Below, in pieces: positions 16,446 through 24,043 of a stretch of 64,000 nt of DNA. Positions within the stretch are counted from its first letter, which is position 1; every line of letters starts with the position of its first letter. The notes under the pieces were generated by a model that saw only the letters and a list, made by a program, of their open reading frames with translations, made no database searches and had not been told where the DNA came from. Both the position numbers and the translations under genes were made by a program. The stretch spans positions 216,082 to 280,081 of the forward strand of contig NZ_JASHKR010000001.1 in assembly GCF_030056815.1 (NCBI RefSeq). The letters run 5' to 3'. The stretch is from Rhodococcus sp. IEGM 1379. Its GTDB lineage: Bacteria; Actinomycetota; Actinomycetes; Mycobacteriales; Mycobacteriaceae.

Positions 16446-16853
16446 TCACTCGGTGACCGTCGGAGGTGCAGTCAGGAACGGTCGCACCTCGAGCCACTCG
16501 TGAATCGGCTTGCCGCCGGCTCCGGGGGCAGCCGACAGCTCGCCGGCGAGCTCGAGTGCCCGCTCGTAGGTGTCGACGTCGATGACCATCCAGCCGGCGA
16601 TCAGGTCCTTGGTCTCCGCGAAGGGTCCGTCGGTGACGGGCGGACTACCCTCCCCGTCGTATCGGACGAATGTGCCCTCGGGAGAGAGTGCTTGACCGTC
16701 GACGAACTCTCCTGTCGTCTCGAGTCGTGCTGCGAAATCGGACATGTACTTCATGTGGTCCTCGATTTCGTCGGGCGTCCACTGGTCCATCGGGACATCG
16801 TTGACGGCCTGGGGTGCGCCGCGGTAATGCTTGAGAAGCAGGTACTTCGTCAT
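16446..16853 (-). CDS. YCII/DGPF-domain protein
   Basis: 135 residues from ATG at 16853 with AAGGAGAT upstream, which decides the start against a longer frame. It contains the DGPF motif (VTDGPFAETKDLIAGWMVIDVDTYERALELA) and the ferredoxin-like YCII fold. DGPF proteins are encoded next to ECF42 sigma factors and are among their targets. The biochemical role is not known. It forms a two-gene operon with the sigma factor. Confidence 0.9.
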   Translation of the reverse strand: MTKYLLLKHYRGAPQAVNDVPMDQWTPDEIEDHMKYMSDFAARLETTGEFVDGQALSPEGTFVRYDGEGSPPVTDGPFAETKDLIAGWMVIDVDTYERALELAGELSAAPGAGGKPIHEWLEVRPFLTAPPTVTE

Positions 16854-17044
16854 GCTGATCTCCTTGGTGTGTGCGGCCCGGGTTGCCGCGTCTACCCCTG
16901 GAACGGAGCCGCTAGGCCGTTCTCGACATCCCGATGTCATTGTGCCAAATAACCTGGGCAAGGCTGTGGAAACAGGGCGCGGACTCACACGCAGCACGTG
17001 ACCCACTTTCCTCACTCCTCCAACAGGATGACCACCCGATGAAC

Positions 17045-17100
17045 CCCTGAATTTGAACGTGTTCAAATTCAGGGCGTACTCTAAAGTTGAACACGTTCAA
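17045..17100. promoter_or_regulatory. Two TTGAAC palindromes overlapping the tetR promoter
   Basis: A perfect 14-bp inverted repeat with a 2-base centre spans 17045-17074 and contains TTGAACGTGTTCAA. A second site, TTGAACACGTTCAA, spans 17087-17100, 34 bp downstream centre to centre. TTGAAC at 17053 and TACTCT at 17077-17082, 18 bp apart, make a possible promoter, with the palindromes over the -35 and the start point. It is probably the autoregulatory operator of the adjacent TetR gene. Confidence 0.75.
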
Positions 17101-17114
17101 ATAGAGGAGCCGTC

Positions 17115-17792
17115 ATGAGCGATCGCGGGACCGAGACGCGGGAAAAGCTGGTGGAGACCGCATTACGACTCTTCCGGGACGAGGGATTCCAGGCGACGAC
17201 CATGCGCCGAATCGCAGGCGAGGCGGGCGTCTCGCTCGGTAACACCTACTACTACTTCGCCGGCAAGGACGAACTCGTCAGCGAACTGTATGTGGTCATT
17301 CAGCGCGATCACCGCGCGCTAGCGCTTCCACAACTGCGCGATGGCGGTTCGCTCGAGGAGAATCTCAAGACCGTTCTGCACGCCGGACTCGATGTCATGA
17401 GTCCCTATCACGGCTTCGGCAGCTCATTTTTGCAGATTGCACTGCCGTCCACATCCCGATCCAGCCCGTTTTCGGTCGAGTCGACCGATGCGAGAGAAAT
17501 GGCGATCGATCTGATGCGCCAGGTTCTGACGGCCTCGAAGCAGCGGACGCCACCGTCCTTGGAGAAGCAGCTCCCCACACTGCTGTGGCTGACCTATCTG
17601 GGCGTAACTTTGCACTGGGTTACCGACTCGTCTCCTGGTCAGACGTGTACCCGCACTCTGGTCAACGGCGTTGTCCCCGTCGTCGCGAAGGCAATCAAGC
17701 TCGCCAGATTGCCAGTAGCCCGTGGCCTGGTTGGCGACATCGCCAAGCTGATTACCAATACCCCTGCTAGCGAACAGGTTACAGTGCGATGA
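17115..17792 (+). CDS. TetR-family transcriptional regulator
   Basis: 225 residues from ATG at 17115 with GAGGAG upstream. The N-terminal helix-turn-helix is typical: TREKLVETALRLFRDEGFQATTMRRIAGEAGVSLGNTYYYFAGKDELVSELY. The C-terminal ligand domain is helical. It lies just downstream of two TTGAAC palindromes, so it very likely represses itself and the overlapping epimerase gene (4-bp overlap). The ligand is unknown. Confidence 0.93.
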   Translation: MSDRGTETREKLVETALRLFRDEGFQATTMRRIAGEAGVSLGNTYYYFAGKDELVSELYVVIQRDHRALALPQLRDGGSLEENLKTVLHAGLDVMSPYHGFGSSFLQIALPSTSRSSPFSVESTDAREMAIDLMRQVLTASKQRTPPSLEKQLPTLLWLTYLGVTLHWVTDSSPGQTCTRTLVNGVVPVVAKAIKLARLPVARGLVGDIAKLITNTPASEQVTVR

Positions 17793-18718
17793 GCGTGCTG
17801 AACGATGTCGTCATTTGTGGGTCTTCGGGCTACGTCGGGCAGCACCTTCGTCGCGCATTGGACGCCAGCGGAGTCACGGTGCGAACCATCGGCCGGGGAG
17901 GCACGAGCGATGGCGTCTGGTCCGACGAACAAAGTGTCATCGATGTTCTGGACGGCGCGGATCTGGTGGTCAACCTTGCCGGACGCTCCGTGAGCTGCCG
18001 GTACAACAAGCGCAATGCCGATGAGATCTTTTCATCACGGGTGGAAACAACAGCACAACTTGGTCGCGCACTGGTACGCACACCGCAGCCGCCCTCACTC
18101 TGGGTGAATGCCAGCACTGGCACGATCTACCGAAACGCTCGCGATCGTCCGATGGATGAGAAGTCCGGTGAACTGGGGAAAGGATTCTCCGTCGCAGTCG
18201 CGCGGGCCTGGGAACAGGAACTCTTCGACGCACCCACGCCCATTCGGAAGGTGGCGCTACGCCTGTCGATCGTCCTCGGCGCCGGCGGCGGTGCGATCAA
18301 CCCGCTCATCAATCTGGCGCGGATGGGCTTTGGCGGAAGAATGGGTGATGGCCAGCAGATGTTCAGCTGGGTACACATCGATGATGTCGTTCGCTCGATC
18401 ATCCACATCGTCGAACATCAGGACATCGCCGGTCCGGTCAATATCGCGACGCCCTTCCCCGTGACCAACGACGCGATGATGCGTGAGGTGCGGGCGACCC
18501 TGGGTCGACAGCACGGATTGCCGACACCCGGTTGGATGTTGGAGTTCGGCGCACGGATCATCCGCACCGAAGCCGAATTGGTGCTCAAGAGCCGCTGGGT
18601 CGAGCCGGGAGTGCTCGCAGCCACGGGATTTCAGTTCAAGTTTCCGACCCTGGAGTCGGCGCTGAGCCAGATCGCACATGAGACTCCACGAGGTCTGCTG
18701 CCCGTAGCGCTGGGCTGA
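17789..18718 (+). CDS. TIGR01777-type NAD-dependent epimerase (SDR superfamily)
   Basis: 309 residues. An N-terminal Rossmann fold (VVICGSSGYVGQHLRRALDASG) is followed by DLVVNLAGRSVSCRYNKRN and WVNASTGTIYRNA, then LRLSIVLGAGGGAINPLINLARMGFGGRMGDGQQMFSWVHIDDVV, the standard pattern of the YfhF/TIGR01777 family with its C-terminal DUF1731 region. The reaction is not established in this family. It is co-transcribed with the TetR gene through an ATGA overlap and is the likely regulated partner. Confidence 0.9.
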   Translation: MSVLNDVVICGSSGYVGQHLRRALDASGVTVRTIGRGGTSDGVWSDEQSVIDVLDGADLVVNLAGRSVSCRYNKRNADEIFSSRVETTAQLGRALVRTPQPPSLWVNASTGTIYRNARDRPMDEKSGELGKGFSVAVARAWEQELFDAPTPIRKVALRLSIVLGAGGGAINPLINLARMGFGGRMGDGQQMFSWVHIDDVVRSIIHIVEHQDIAGPVNIATPFPVTNDAMMREVRATLGRQHGLPTPGWMLEFGARIIRTEAELVLKSRWVEPGVLAATGFQFKFPTLESALSQIAHETPRGLLPVALG

Positions 18719-18742
18719 CAATCAGACCTAGCGTCGCCCTGC

Positions 18743-19045
18743 TCACACCCACCGGATGTCCGGACGCCCAGTCTCATCTCGAACCCGCCGAAGTAGATCA
18801 GACCCAACCCGCACATGTTGCTGCGCGCGAGCAGGGTCATCCCACCCATCCAGAAAATCGTAATGGGTGTCCCAAAATTGTTGCCACCCAAGCAGATCAA
18901 GAATCAATGCATCCGACAGCCCCAACGAATTCTGCTCCGGCCTGAGCGGACCATAGCTGCCGGGACACGGATAATCGGTACCCCACAACGGAAAACGGGC
19001 ACCATACTCCACCATCAGCCGGATACCAGACATCCTCGCTGCCAC
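18743..19045 (-). CDS. Conserved hypothetical protein
   Basis: 100 residues from GTG at 19045, or ATG at 19033. It reads GIRLMVEYGARFPLWGTDYPCPGSYGPLRPEQ, then LGLSDALILDLLGWQQFWDTHYDFLDGWDDP, and a charged helical end. The pattern (a short proline-rich head and then two amphipathic helices) resembles a small family of actinobacterial proteins of unknown role. It has no membrane segment. It is convergent with the epimerase gene. There is no strong ribosome site. I do not know a function. Confidence 0.5.
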   Translation of the reverse strand: MAARMSGIRLMVEYGARFPLWGTDYPCPGSYGPLRPEQNSLGLSDALILDLLGWQQFWDTHYDFLDGWDDPARAQQHVRVGSDLLRRVRDETGRPDIRWV

Positions 19046-19105
19046 CCGCCAAACATATCGTCCAACTCGACGTGGAAAACACTCTTTGCGCTGGACTGCC
19101 GAAGG

Positions 19106-19597
19106 CTAGCCGGTCATTTTGTGATTGATCGCGATATGCCGGTCAATTCGGATGTGCTCGTCCAACGTCGGGTAGCGCAGGCCCGTGTCCTGCCCGTACC
19201 CCTGGCGGCGCAGCCACGCCAGAACGTCGCCCCAGAACCAGATGCCTCCGGCCACGGAGTTGTAGGGAACAGGAAAGGGCGTCGACGCCTGCCTTACTCC
19301 GCGCACCCACTGCCCCACTGCTTGCCGCGTTACGCCGGCGCGATCGGCAATGTCCTGCCGCGAGACAAGGTCCGGATGGGTCCGCTCCGGCCTTACCCCT
19401 TCGCCGACGAGTTGGTCGACGAGAGTGATCGCGGTGGTAGCAGCCCGCATGCCTTCTGCCGTAAGGGTCAGCAGCTGAAGGCCTTTGCGCTCTTCTACTC
19501 TGCCGCCCAAGGTGTTTGCGAGCATTTGCTCCTGAGAGAGGGTCAGTAGGGGAATGATGAACGTGAATTCGTAACGCTGGTACAGATCGTCGGCCAC
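19106..19597 (-). CDS. Helix-turn-helix DNA-binding protein
   Basis: 163 residues from ATG at 19597 (MADDLYQRYEFTFIIPLLTLSQEQMLANTLGG). The N-terminal half is an unassigned alpha/beta domain. A helix-turn-helix stands around residues 96-116 (LVSRQDIADRAGVTRQAVGQWVRG), followed by FWGDVLAWLRRQGYG, a MerR-like wing pattern. It is a candidate regulator, possibly from a mobile element or an antitoxin-like group, though no toxin partner is seen nearby. It is divergent from the zinc protease, with 77 bp between them. Confidence 0.7.
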   Translation of the reverse strand: MADDLYQRYEFTFIIPLLTLSQEQMLANTLGGRVEERKGLQLLTLTAEGMRAATTAITLVDQLVGEGVRPERTHPDLVSRQDIADRAGVTRQAVGQWVRGVRQASTPFPVPYNSVAGGIWFWGDVLAWLRRQGYGQDTGLRYPTLDEHIRIDRHIAINHKMTG

Positions 19598-19673
19598 TCC
19601 AATAACTTAGCCGCACGCTGCACTGTTTCCAGATGGACACACCCGAAGATCCACCTGACCGCACAATGGGCTG

Positions 19674-20015
19674 ATGATCGACGTGGAAGATGCGCAGTTC
19701 GAGGAAATGGTCAAACGTGCCATGGACAGTTTGCCGCCGAAATTGGGCCGGGAAATGGCCAACGTTGCCATCACCGTCCAACTAGAGGGCGGCCCTCCCA
19801 ATTTGCTCGGCCTCTACCAAGGCATTCCCCTCACCAAGCGAACAACGACGTACGCGGGCGTGCTTCCCGATCGCATCACGATCTACCGTCGTTCAATCTG
19901 TTCGATCTGCAGCACCGAGGACGAGGTCATCGAGCAGGTACGGCGCACGGTGATCCACGAAATCGGCCACCACTTCGGGATCGGGGATCCTCGACTGCGC
20001 GAACTAGGCTGGTAA
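19674..20015 (+). CDS. Minimal zincin metallopeptidase
   Basis: 113 residues. The family signature HExxHxxGxxD is present near the C-terminus (VIHEIGHHFGIGDPRLRELGW), with N-terminal DVEDAQFEEMVKRAMDSLP and ITIYRRSICSICSTEDEVIEQVR. This is the DUF1025/minigluzincin-like family, common in actinobacteria, with a compact one-domain fold and unknown substrate. The length is normal for the family and the zinc ligands are intact. Confidence 0.9.
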   Translation: MIDVEDAQFEEMVKRAMDSLPPKLGREMANVAITVQLEGGPPNLLGLYQGIPLTKRTTTYAGVLPDRITIYRRSICSICSTEDEVIEQVRRTVIHEIGHHFGIGDPRLRELGW

Positions 20016-20021
20016 GCGCAC

Positions 20022-20435
20022 TCAGACCCATGACATCCTGAACACGCGAATCGCCGTCATAATCAGCGCGAGCACCGCAACTCCGGTCGCGACATAAACA
20101 AGGGTGCTCACGCCCCAATCGTTCTGCATGACGACGAACTCTCCGCTATCGACGTCTGTTCCACTGCATTCATTGCCGATCGGCCACCAAGTCCGTGCGT
20201 CTTCAACTGAACCGATGGCCTGTTCCCAGTTAGGTGCCCGGTACCCGAACTGTTCAGGAAAAGTCTCGCGACAACCATGCGAGTTCACCCATCGATACTG
20301 AGCAACAAAGAGCGCGCCGTAAGCCAGCAACATCGCGGTTCCGGCCAAACCCGCGCATCGCTTCACCAACTGGTCGCGGGACCGAACTGCGACGCCGATA
20401 ACTGCCCCGACTGCGAGTGCGATTGCGATTGTCAT
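20022..20435 (-). CDS. Hypothetical membrane protein
   Basis: 137 residues with an N-terminal helix (MTIAIALAVGAVIGVAV), a second (AGLAGTAMLLAYGALFVAQ) and a C-terminal one (TLVYVATGVAVLALIMTAIRVF). Between helices two and three lies an extracytoplasmic loop with two cysteines (NSHGCRETFPEQFGY and NECSGTD) that could form a disulfide. It is convergent with the zinc protease, 6 bp apart. No family is recognised. Confidence 0.6.
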   Translation of the reverse strand: MTIAIALAVGAVIGVAVRSRDQLVKRCAGLAGTAMLLAYGALFVAQYRWVNSHGCRETFPEQFGYRAPNWEQAIGSVEDARTWWPIGNECSGTDVDSGEFVVMQNDWGVSTLVYVATGVAVLALIMTAIRVFRMSWV

Positions 20436-20494
20436 CGACGCCCTTTCTGCTCACCGGCGTTCGATGATCTCTGGTCATTGTTCGAGCTCGGCTC

Positions 20495-20894
20495 TACTGT
20501 GCCGTAAGCGAATCGAGAGCTGCCTGCAGCCTGGCGGTGGCCTCGTCGACAACGAACTGCAATCGGGGTTCGCCGGTCACCTCGACCATGAGGGCGGGGT
20601 TCATCGCATCGACGATGACGGTGTTCTCCGCGGAGGGATCGGCGCGCACGACGACGTGCAAGGCAACAGCAATCCGATCCCCCGCATCACTCCGACGGCT
20701 CGATTCGCCAACGTCGGGTTGCAGGCGCCGAGGATGAGGTAGTCCTCCAGGTCCTCGTCGAGCTTGGCCTCGAGGGCCGCTTTCATATCGATCTCGGTAA
20801 GTATCCCGAAACCTTGCTCCGACAATGCTGTGCGGGTGCGTTCGACGGCGTCGTCGAAGGTGGCGTTCAGGGTAGTCGTGAGTGCGAGTTGCAT
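20495..20894 (-). pseudogene. DUF302 protein with one-base frameshift
   Basis: From ATG at 20894 the frame encodes a DUF302 N-terminus (TFDDAVERTRTALSEQGFGILTEIDMKAALEAKLDEDLEDY, ILGACNPTLANRAV). At about 20658 the family sequence LLPCNVVVRAD is broken: TGC-AC-GTC is read where TGC-AAC-GTC is expected. In the next frame the family sequence continues (VVVRADPSAENTVIVDAMNPALMVEVTGEP) to a TAG at 20497-20495. The cause is a one-base deletion or a sequencing error. DUF302 proteins are small periplasmic or cytosolic proteins often found in sulfur-stress loci. It is the last gene of the CstR-like operon. Confidence 0.85.
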
Positions 20895-20935
20895 GATCTA
20901 CGCCCCTTTTCGGGGGATCCGGGGTCTGGGATCGG

Positions 20936-21163
20936 TCAGCGGGTGCCGAGCCGCGGGATACCGAGGCGTTGGAGTATCAGGCTCATCGGGCACCAGCCCA
21001 CTGCGCTGTAGAGCAGGAGATTCACAGCGACGAATGCAGTGAGAAGCAGCCACCAAATGGAGAAGGCGAGTGTCAAGGCCACGCTGAGCAGGACGACTAC
21101 CCCGCCCAATAGTGGAACGATCCGTTCGATGGTCCAGCCGTGGTGCCGTGGGAGAGCTGTCAT
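20936..21163 (-). CDS. DUF2892 membrane protein (YgaP-type)
   Basis: 75 residues with two membrane helices (VPLLGGVVVLLSVALTLAF and WWLLLTAFVAVNLLLYSAVGWCP). This is the DUF2892 family, which occurs as the membrane part of YgaP-like rhodaneses and as a stand-alone gene in sulfide-stress operons. The conserved Cys in GWCPMSLILQRLG is present. It lies between the CstR-like repressor (49 bp) and DUF302, as the middle gene of a probable three-gene operon. The exact role is unknown. Confidence 0.85.
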   Translation of the reverse strand: MTALPRHHGWTIERIVPLLGGVVVLLSVALTLAFSIWWLLLTAFVAVNLLLYSAVGWCPMSLILQRLGIPRLGTR

Positions 21164-21212
21164 GATCTGTGTCGTCCTTTTCGTTCGTTGTTCCGCGATA
21201 CCCGCTGCGGGG

Positions 21213-21500
<288 letters not shown>

Positions 21501-21514
21501 TCAATCAGTGACCT

Positions 21515-21540
21515 CGAATATACCCCTATGGGTATATTCG
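21515..21540. promoter_or_regulatory. CstR/CsoR-type operator before the repressor operon
   Basis: An inverted repeat with core TATACCCCTATGGGTATA, extended by GAA/TTC on either side. It closely resembles known CstR/CsoR operators (ATACCCC-GGGGTAT type). It lies 33 bp upstream of the repressor start, which fits autoregulation. Confidence 0.85.
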
Positions 21541-21598
21541 GGTGGGTGGTCCGGCAGATCTGTGCGTCACAGCTGCCGAACCACGCCATCCGGACCTG

Positions 21599-23752
21599 TC
21601 AGTGCGAGAAACTGATGTTGGGCAATACCTTTCGCAACCAAGCCGGGGACCACCATGCGGCATGCCCTGTCAACCGCAGTAGCACCGGCAGCAGGATCAG
21701 CCGAATCAGTACCGCATCGAGGAGTACAGCGACACCGAGAATGATGCCCATCTCCTTCGGCGGCAACGGATCAGCGAGCGCGAAGGTGAAGAACACGGCC
21801 ACCATCACCGCGGCAGCGGCGAGGATCACCCGCCCCGAATGAGCCAGGCCGTCGACGTGCGCAACCTTGGGATCACCTGAGCGCTCGTAGTGCTCCTTCG
21901 CCGTGGCCAACAAGAAGACGGTGTAGTCCATGGCGATCGCGAAGATCATCGCGAAGAAGAACACGGGCCCCCACCCGTCGAGGAACCCCTGCGGGGTGAA
22001 ACCGAGCAACGACGCGCCGTGCCCGTCCTGGAAGATCAACTTCGCGACCCCGAATGCGGCGGCGGTGGAGAGCAAGCTGACCACGGTACCGAGGATGGCG
22101 ATCAACGGCGCCTGCAGCGCCACCAGGAGCAGCAGGAACCCGAGAACCAGGATGATGCCGACGATCAGCGGGAGGTAGTCGTTCAGCGCTTGCTGCAGAT
22201 CGAGGTTCTCCGCCGGTGCGCCGCCCACCAGAGCGCCCGAGGGAAGGTCCGCACGCAAAGTGTCGAGGATGGCTCCCATCTGTGCGTCGGACGGATCGAC
22301 GGTAGGCATGGCCTGCAACATCACGTAATCGCTGCCATCGAGTGCGGACTGCGGCGGCGTCACCATGGAGATACCTTCGGTCGCGGCAGCAGCCTTCGCG
22401 GTCTCGGCGCCCTCCGCGGCGGGGGCGATGATCTGCAACATGCCCGGCGCCCCCTCACCCATCTGAGCTTGGACGAGTTCGTAGCCCTGGCGGACCGGGG
22501 CATCGGCGGGGACAACCGCGATAGAGGGCATCGCCACCTTGAGCCCGAGCACCGGGATCGACAGCGCGATCAGCACCAGGAGAGAACCGATGGCGAACGG
22601 CCACGGGTGCTTGTGCAGCAGCTCGCCCCAGGCGGCGAACTTCGGTGAGCGGTGTTCCTGACGCTTGGCGTAGGGCAGGGATCCAGCATTGACCTTGGTG
22701 CCGAGTTTCCCGAGAACGGCAGGCAGCAGAGTCATCGAGGCGAGCAGGACGAAGAACACGGCGAGCATGATGCCGATAGCCATCGTCCGCACGGCCGGTG
22801 CTGGAACGAGAAGTACGGCGGACAAACTGACCAGCACCGTGATTCCGGACAGGACGACGGCCTTGCCCGCGGTGTCCATGGTTTCCGCGACCGCTGCCCG
22901 CGGCGAAGGTGCATGGCGTATCGCGTCGCGGAACCGGGAGACGATGAACAGGGCGTAGTCGATACCGAGGGCGAGGGCGAACATCATCGCGAAGTTCATC
23001 GCCCACACGGAAATCGGGGTGATCTGGTTGAGCAGGACTAGTCCGCCCGCAGAGGCGACGAGTCCGGCCAGGGTCAGCAGCAGTGGGAGTCCGGCGGCGA
23101 CGAGGGACCCGAACGCGAGCACCATGATCGCGAGGGTGACCGGCCAGGAGAACAGTTCGGCCTGGATCATCGCGTCGTGGTTGGCCTTGTTGAAATCACT
23201 CCACAGTGCCGATGCACCGGTGGGATAGACCTCGATGCCGTTCCCGGACAGGGCGGTCAGTTCCCCCTTGAGATCGTCGACGGCCTTGACCATCTCGTCG
23301 GTGGACGCGTTCGCGCCGGCGATGAGAATTCCGGTGTGCCCGTCGGGGCTGATGGACATTCCCGGCTGGGGCGCGATGATCGCACCGAAGCGAGTGTCCC
23401 CGGTGAAGACATCGGTGACCTCGGTGAGGGTGTGCTGCATGTCGGGGCTGTCGATGGTGCGGTCGTCGGAATGGACGACAACCTGGACGGCAGCGGAAGA
23501 GTTACCGCCGAAGTGTTCCTGGGCGAGTTCGCGGACTTGGACGGATTCGGATCCGTTGGCCTGCCATCCGGCGCCGGCAAGGGAGGTGAACACCGACGGC
23601 GCGGCGGCACCGAGTGCAATGAGCACGATCAGCCAGACGCCGATCACCCATTGTGCGTTGCCGGCCATCGATGCGCCCATGCGGCCGAGTACGCCGCCGG
23701 ACGCTTGTGAGATCGGCGAAACGCCGTCCCCGACCGTGGTGTTACTGGACAT
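21599..23752 (-). CDS. MmpL/RND-family membrane transporter
   Basis: 717 residues, the usual length for short MmpL proteins. One N-terminal helix is followed by a large extracytoplasmic domain, then a cluster of five helices (VTLAIMVLAFGSLVAAGLPLLLTLAG, SVWAMNFAMMFALALGIDYALFIVSRFRDA), and the pattern repeats in the second half (MIFAIAMDYTVFLLATAKEHYERSGD). GIDYALF and AMDYTVF carry the proton-relay Asp-Tyr pairs. Most relatives export lipids or drugs. Here it lies within the persulfide-responsive cluster, 66 bp after a Cys-rich small gene, so export of a sulfur-linked or thiol compound is possible but unproven. Confidence 0.9.
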   Translation of the reverse strand: MSSNTTVGDGVSPISQASGGVLGRMGASMAGNAQWVIGVWLIVLIALGAAAPSVFTSLAGAGWQANGSESVQVRELAQEHFGGNSSAAVQVVVHSDDRTIDSPDMQHTLTEVTDVFTGDTRFGAIIAPQPGMSISPDGHTGILIAGANASTDEMVKAVDDLKGELTALSGNGIEVYPTGASALWSDFNKANHDAMIQAELFSWPVTLAIMVLAFGSLVAAGLPLLLTLAGLVASAGGLVLLNQITPISVWAMNFAMMFALALGIDYALFIVSRFRDAIRHAPSPRAAVAETMDTAGKAVVLSGITVLVSLSAVLLVPAPAVRTMAIGIMLAVFFVLLASMTLLPAVLGKLGTKVNAGSLPYAKRQEHRSPKFAAWGELLHKHPWPFAIGSLLVLIALSIPVLGLKVAMPSIAVVPADAPVRQGYELVQAQMGEGAPGMLQIIAPAAEGAETAKAAAATEGISMVTPPQSALDGSDYVMLQAMPTVDPSDAQMGAILDTLRADLPSGALVGGAPAENLDLQQALNDYLPLIVGIILVLGFLLLLVALQAPLIAILGTVVSLLSTAAAFGVAKLIFQDGHGASLLGFTPQGFLDGWGPVFFFAMIFAIAMDYTVFLLATAKEHYERSGDPKVAHVDGLAHSGRVILAAAAVMVAVFFTFALADPLPPKEMGIILGVAVLLDAVLIRLILLPVLLRLTGHAAWWSPAWLRKVLPNISFSH

Positions 23753-23818
23753 TGGTTGACTCCTGAAAATGTGAGGGGTTCGAGCGTGGGCGAGCGCCGG
23801 GTAATCCGGCGCGGCGGG

Positions 23819-23983
23819 TCAGCGTCCGAAGAGGGAGCGGAAGAAGCCGGGCGGAGCGGCCGCGGCAGGGTCGCAGGTGCAGCGCTGCGCTTTCGGGACG
23901 CCGGCCATGACGTGGTCGGCGTGCTGGCCGCATCCGGCCCAGGTGGTCTTGGAGCAGGCGGAATATTTCGTGCGGTAACACAT
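23819..23983 (-). CDS. Small cysteine-rich protein
   Basis: 54 residues from ATG at 23983, preceded by GAGGA, which decides the start over a longer 74-residue frame. It begins MCYRTKYSACSKTTWAGCGQ and has cysteines at residues 2, 10, 18, 35 and 37, with His21 and His24 (CGQHADHVMAGVP, RCTC). A Pro/Ala linker and GFFRSLFGR end it. The Cys/His spacing suggests a zinc-ribbon or persulfide-carrier miniprotein. Similar short Cys-rich proteins occur in actinobacteria without known function. It lies between the CstB-like enzyme and MmpL in one operon. Confidence 0.75.
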   Translation of the reverse strand: MCYRTKYSACSKTTWAGCGQHADHVMAGVPKAQRCTCDPAAAAPPGFFRSLFGR

Positions 23984-24043
23984 GCTGGGAAATCCTCGTC
24001 TGGGGGTGCCGTGCCCTGTTCCGGGCACGAAAGTTGTTGTCAA

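Noticed and set aside
15272..16456. Plus-strand 394-codon open frame
   Set aside because: Antisense to the ECF42 sigma factor, whose regions 2 and 4 are plain.
22455..23041. Several 130-180-codon frames across the MmpL gene
   Set aside because: Shadows of the MmpL reading frame.
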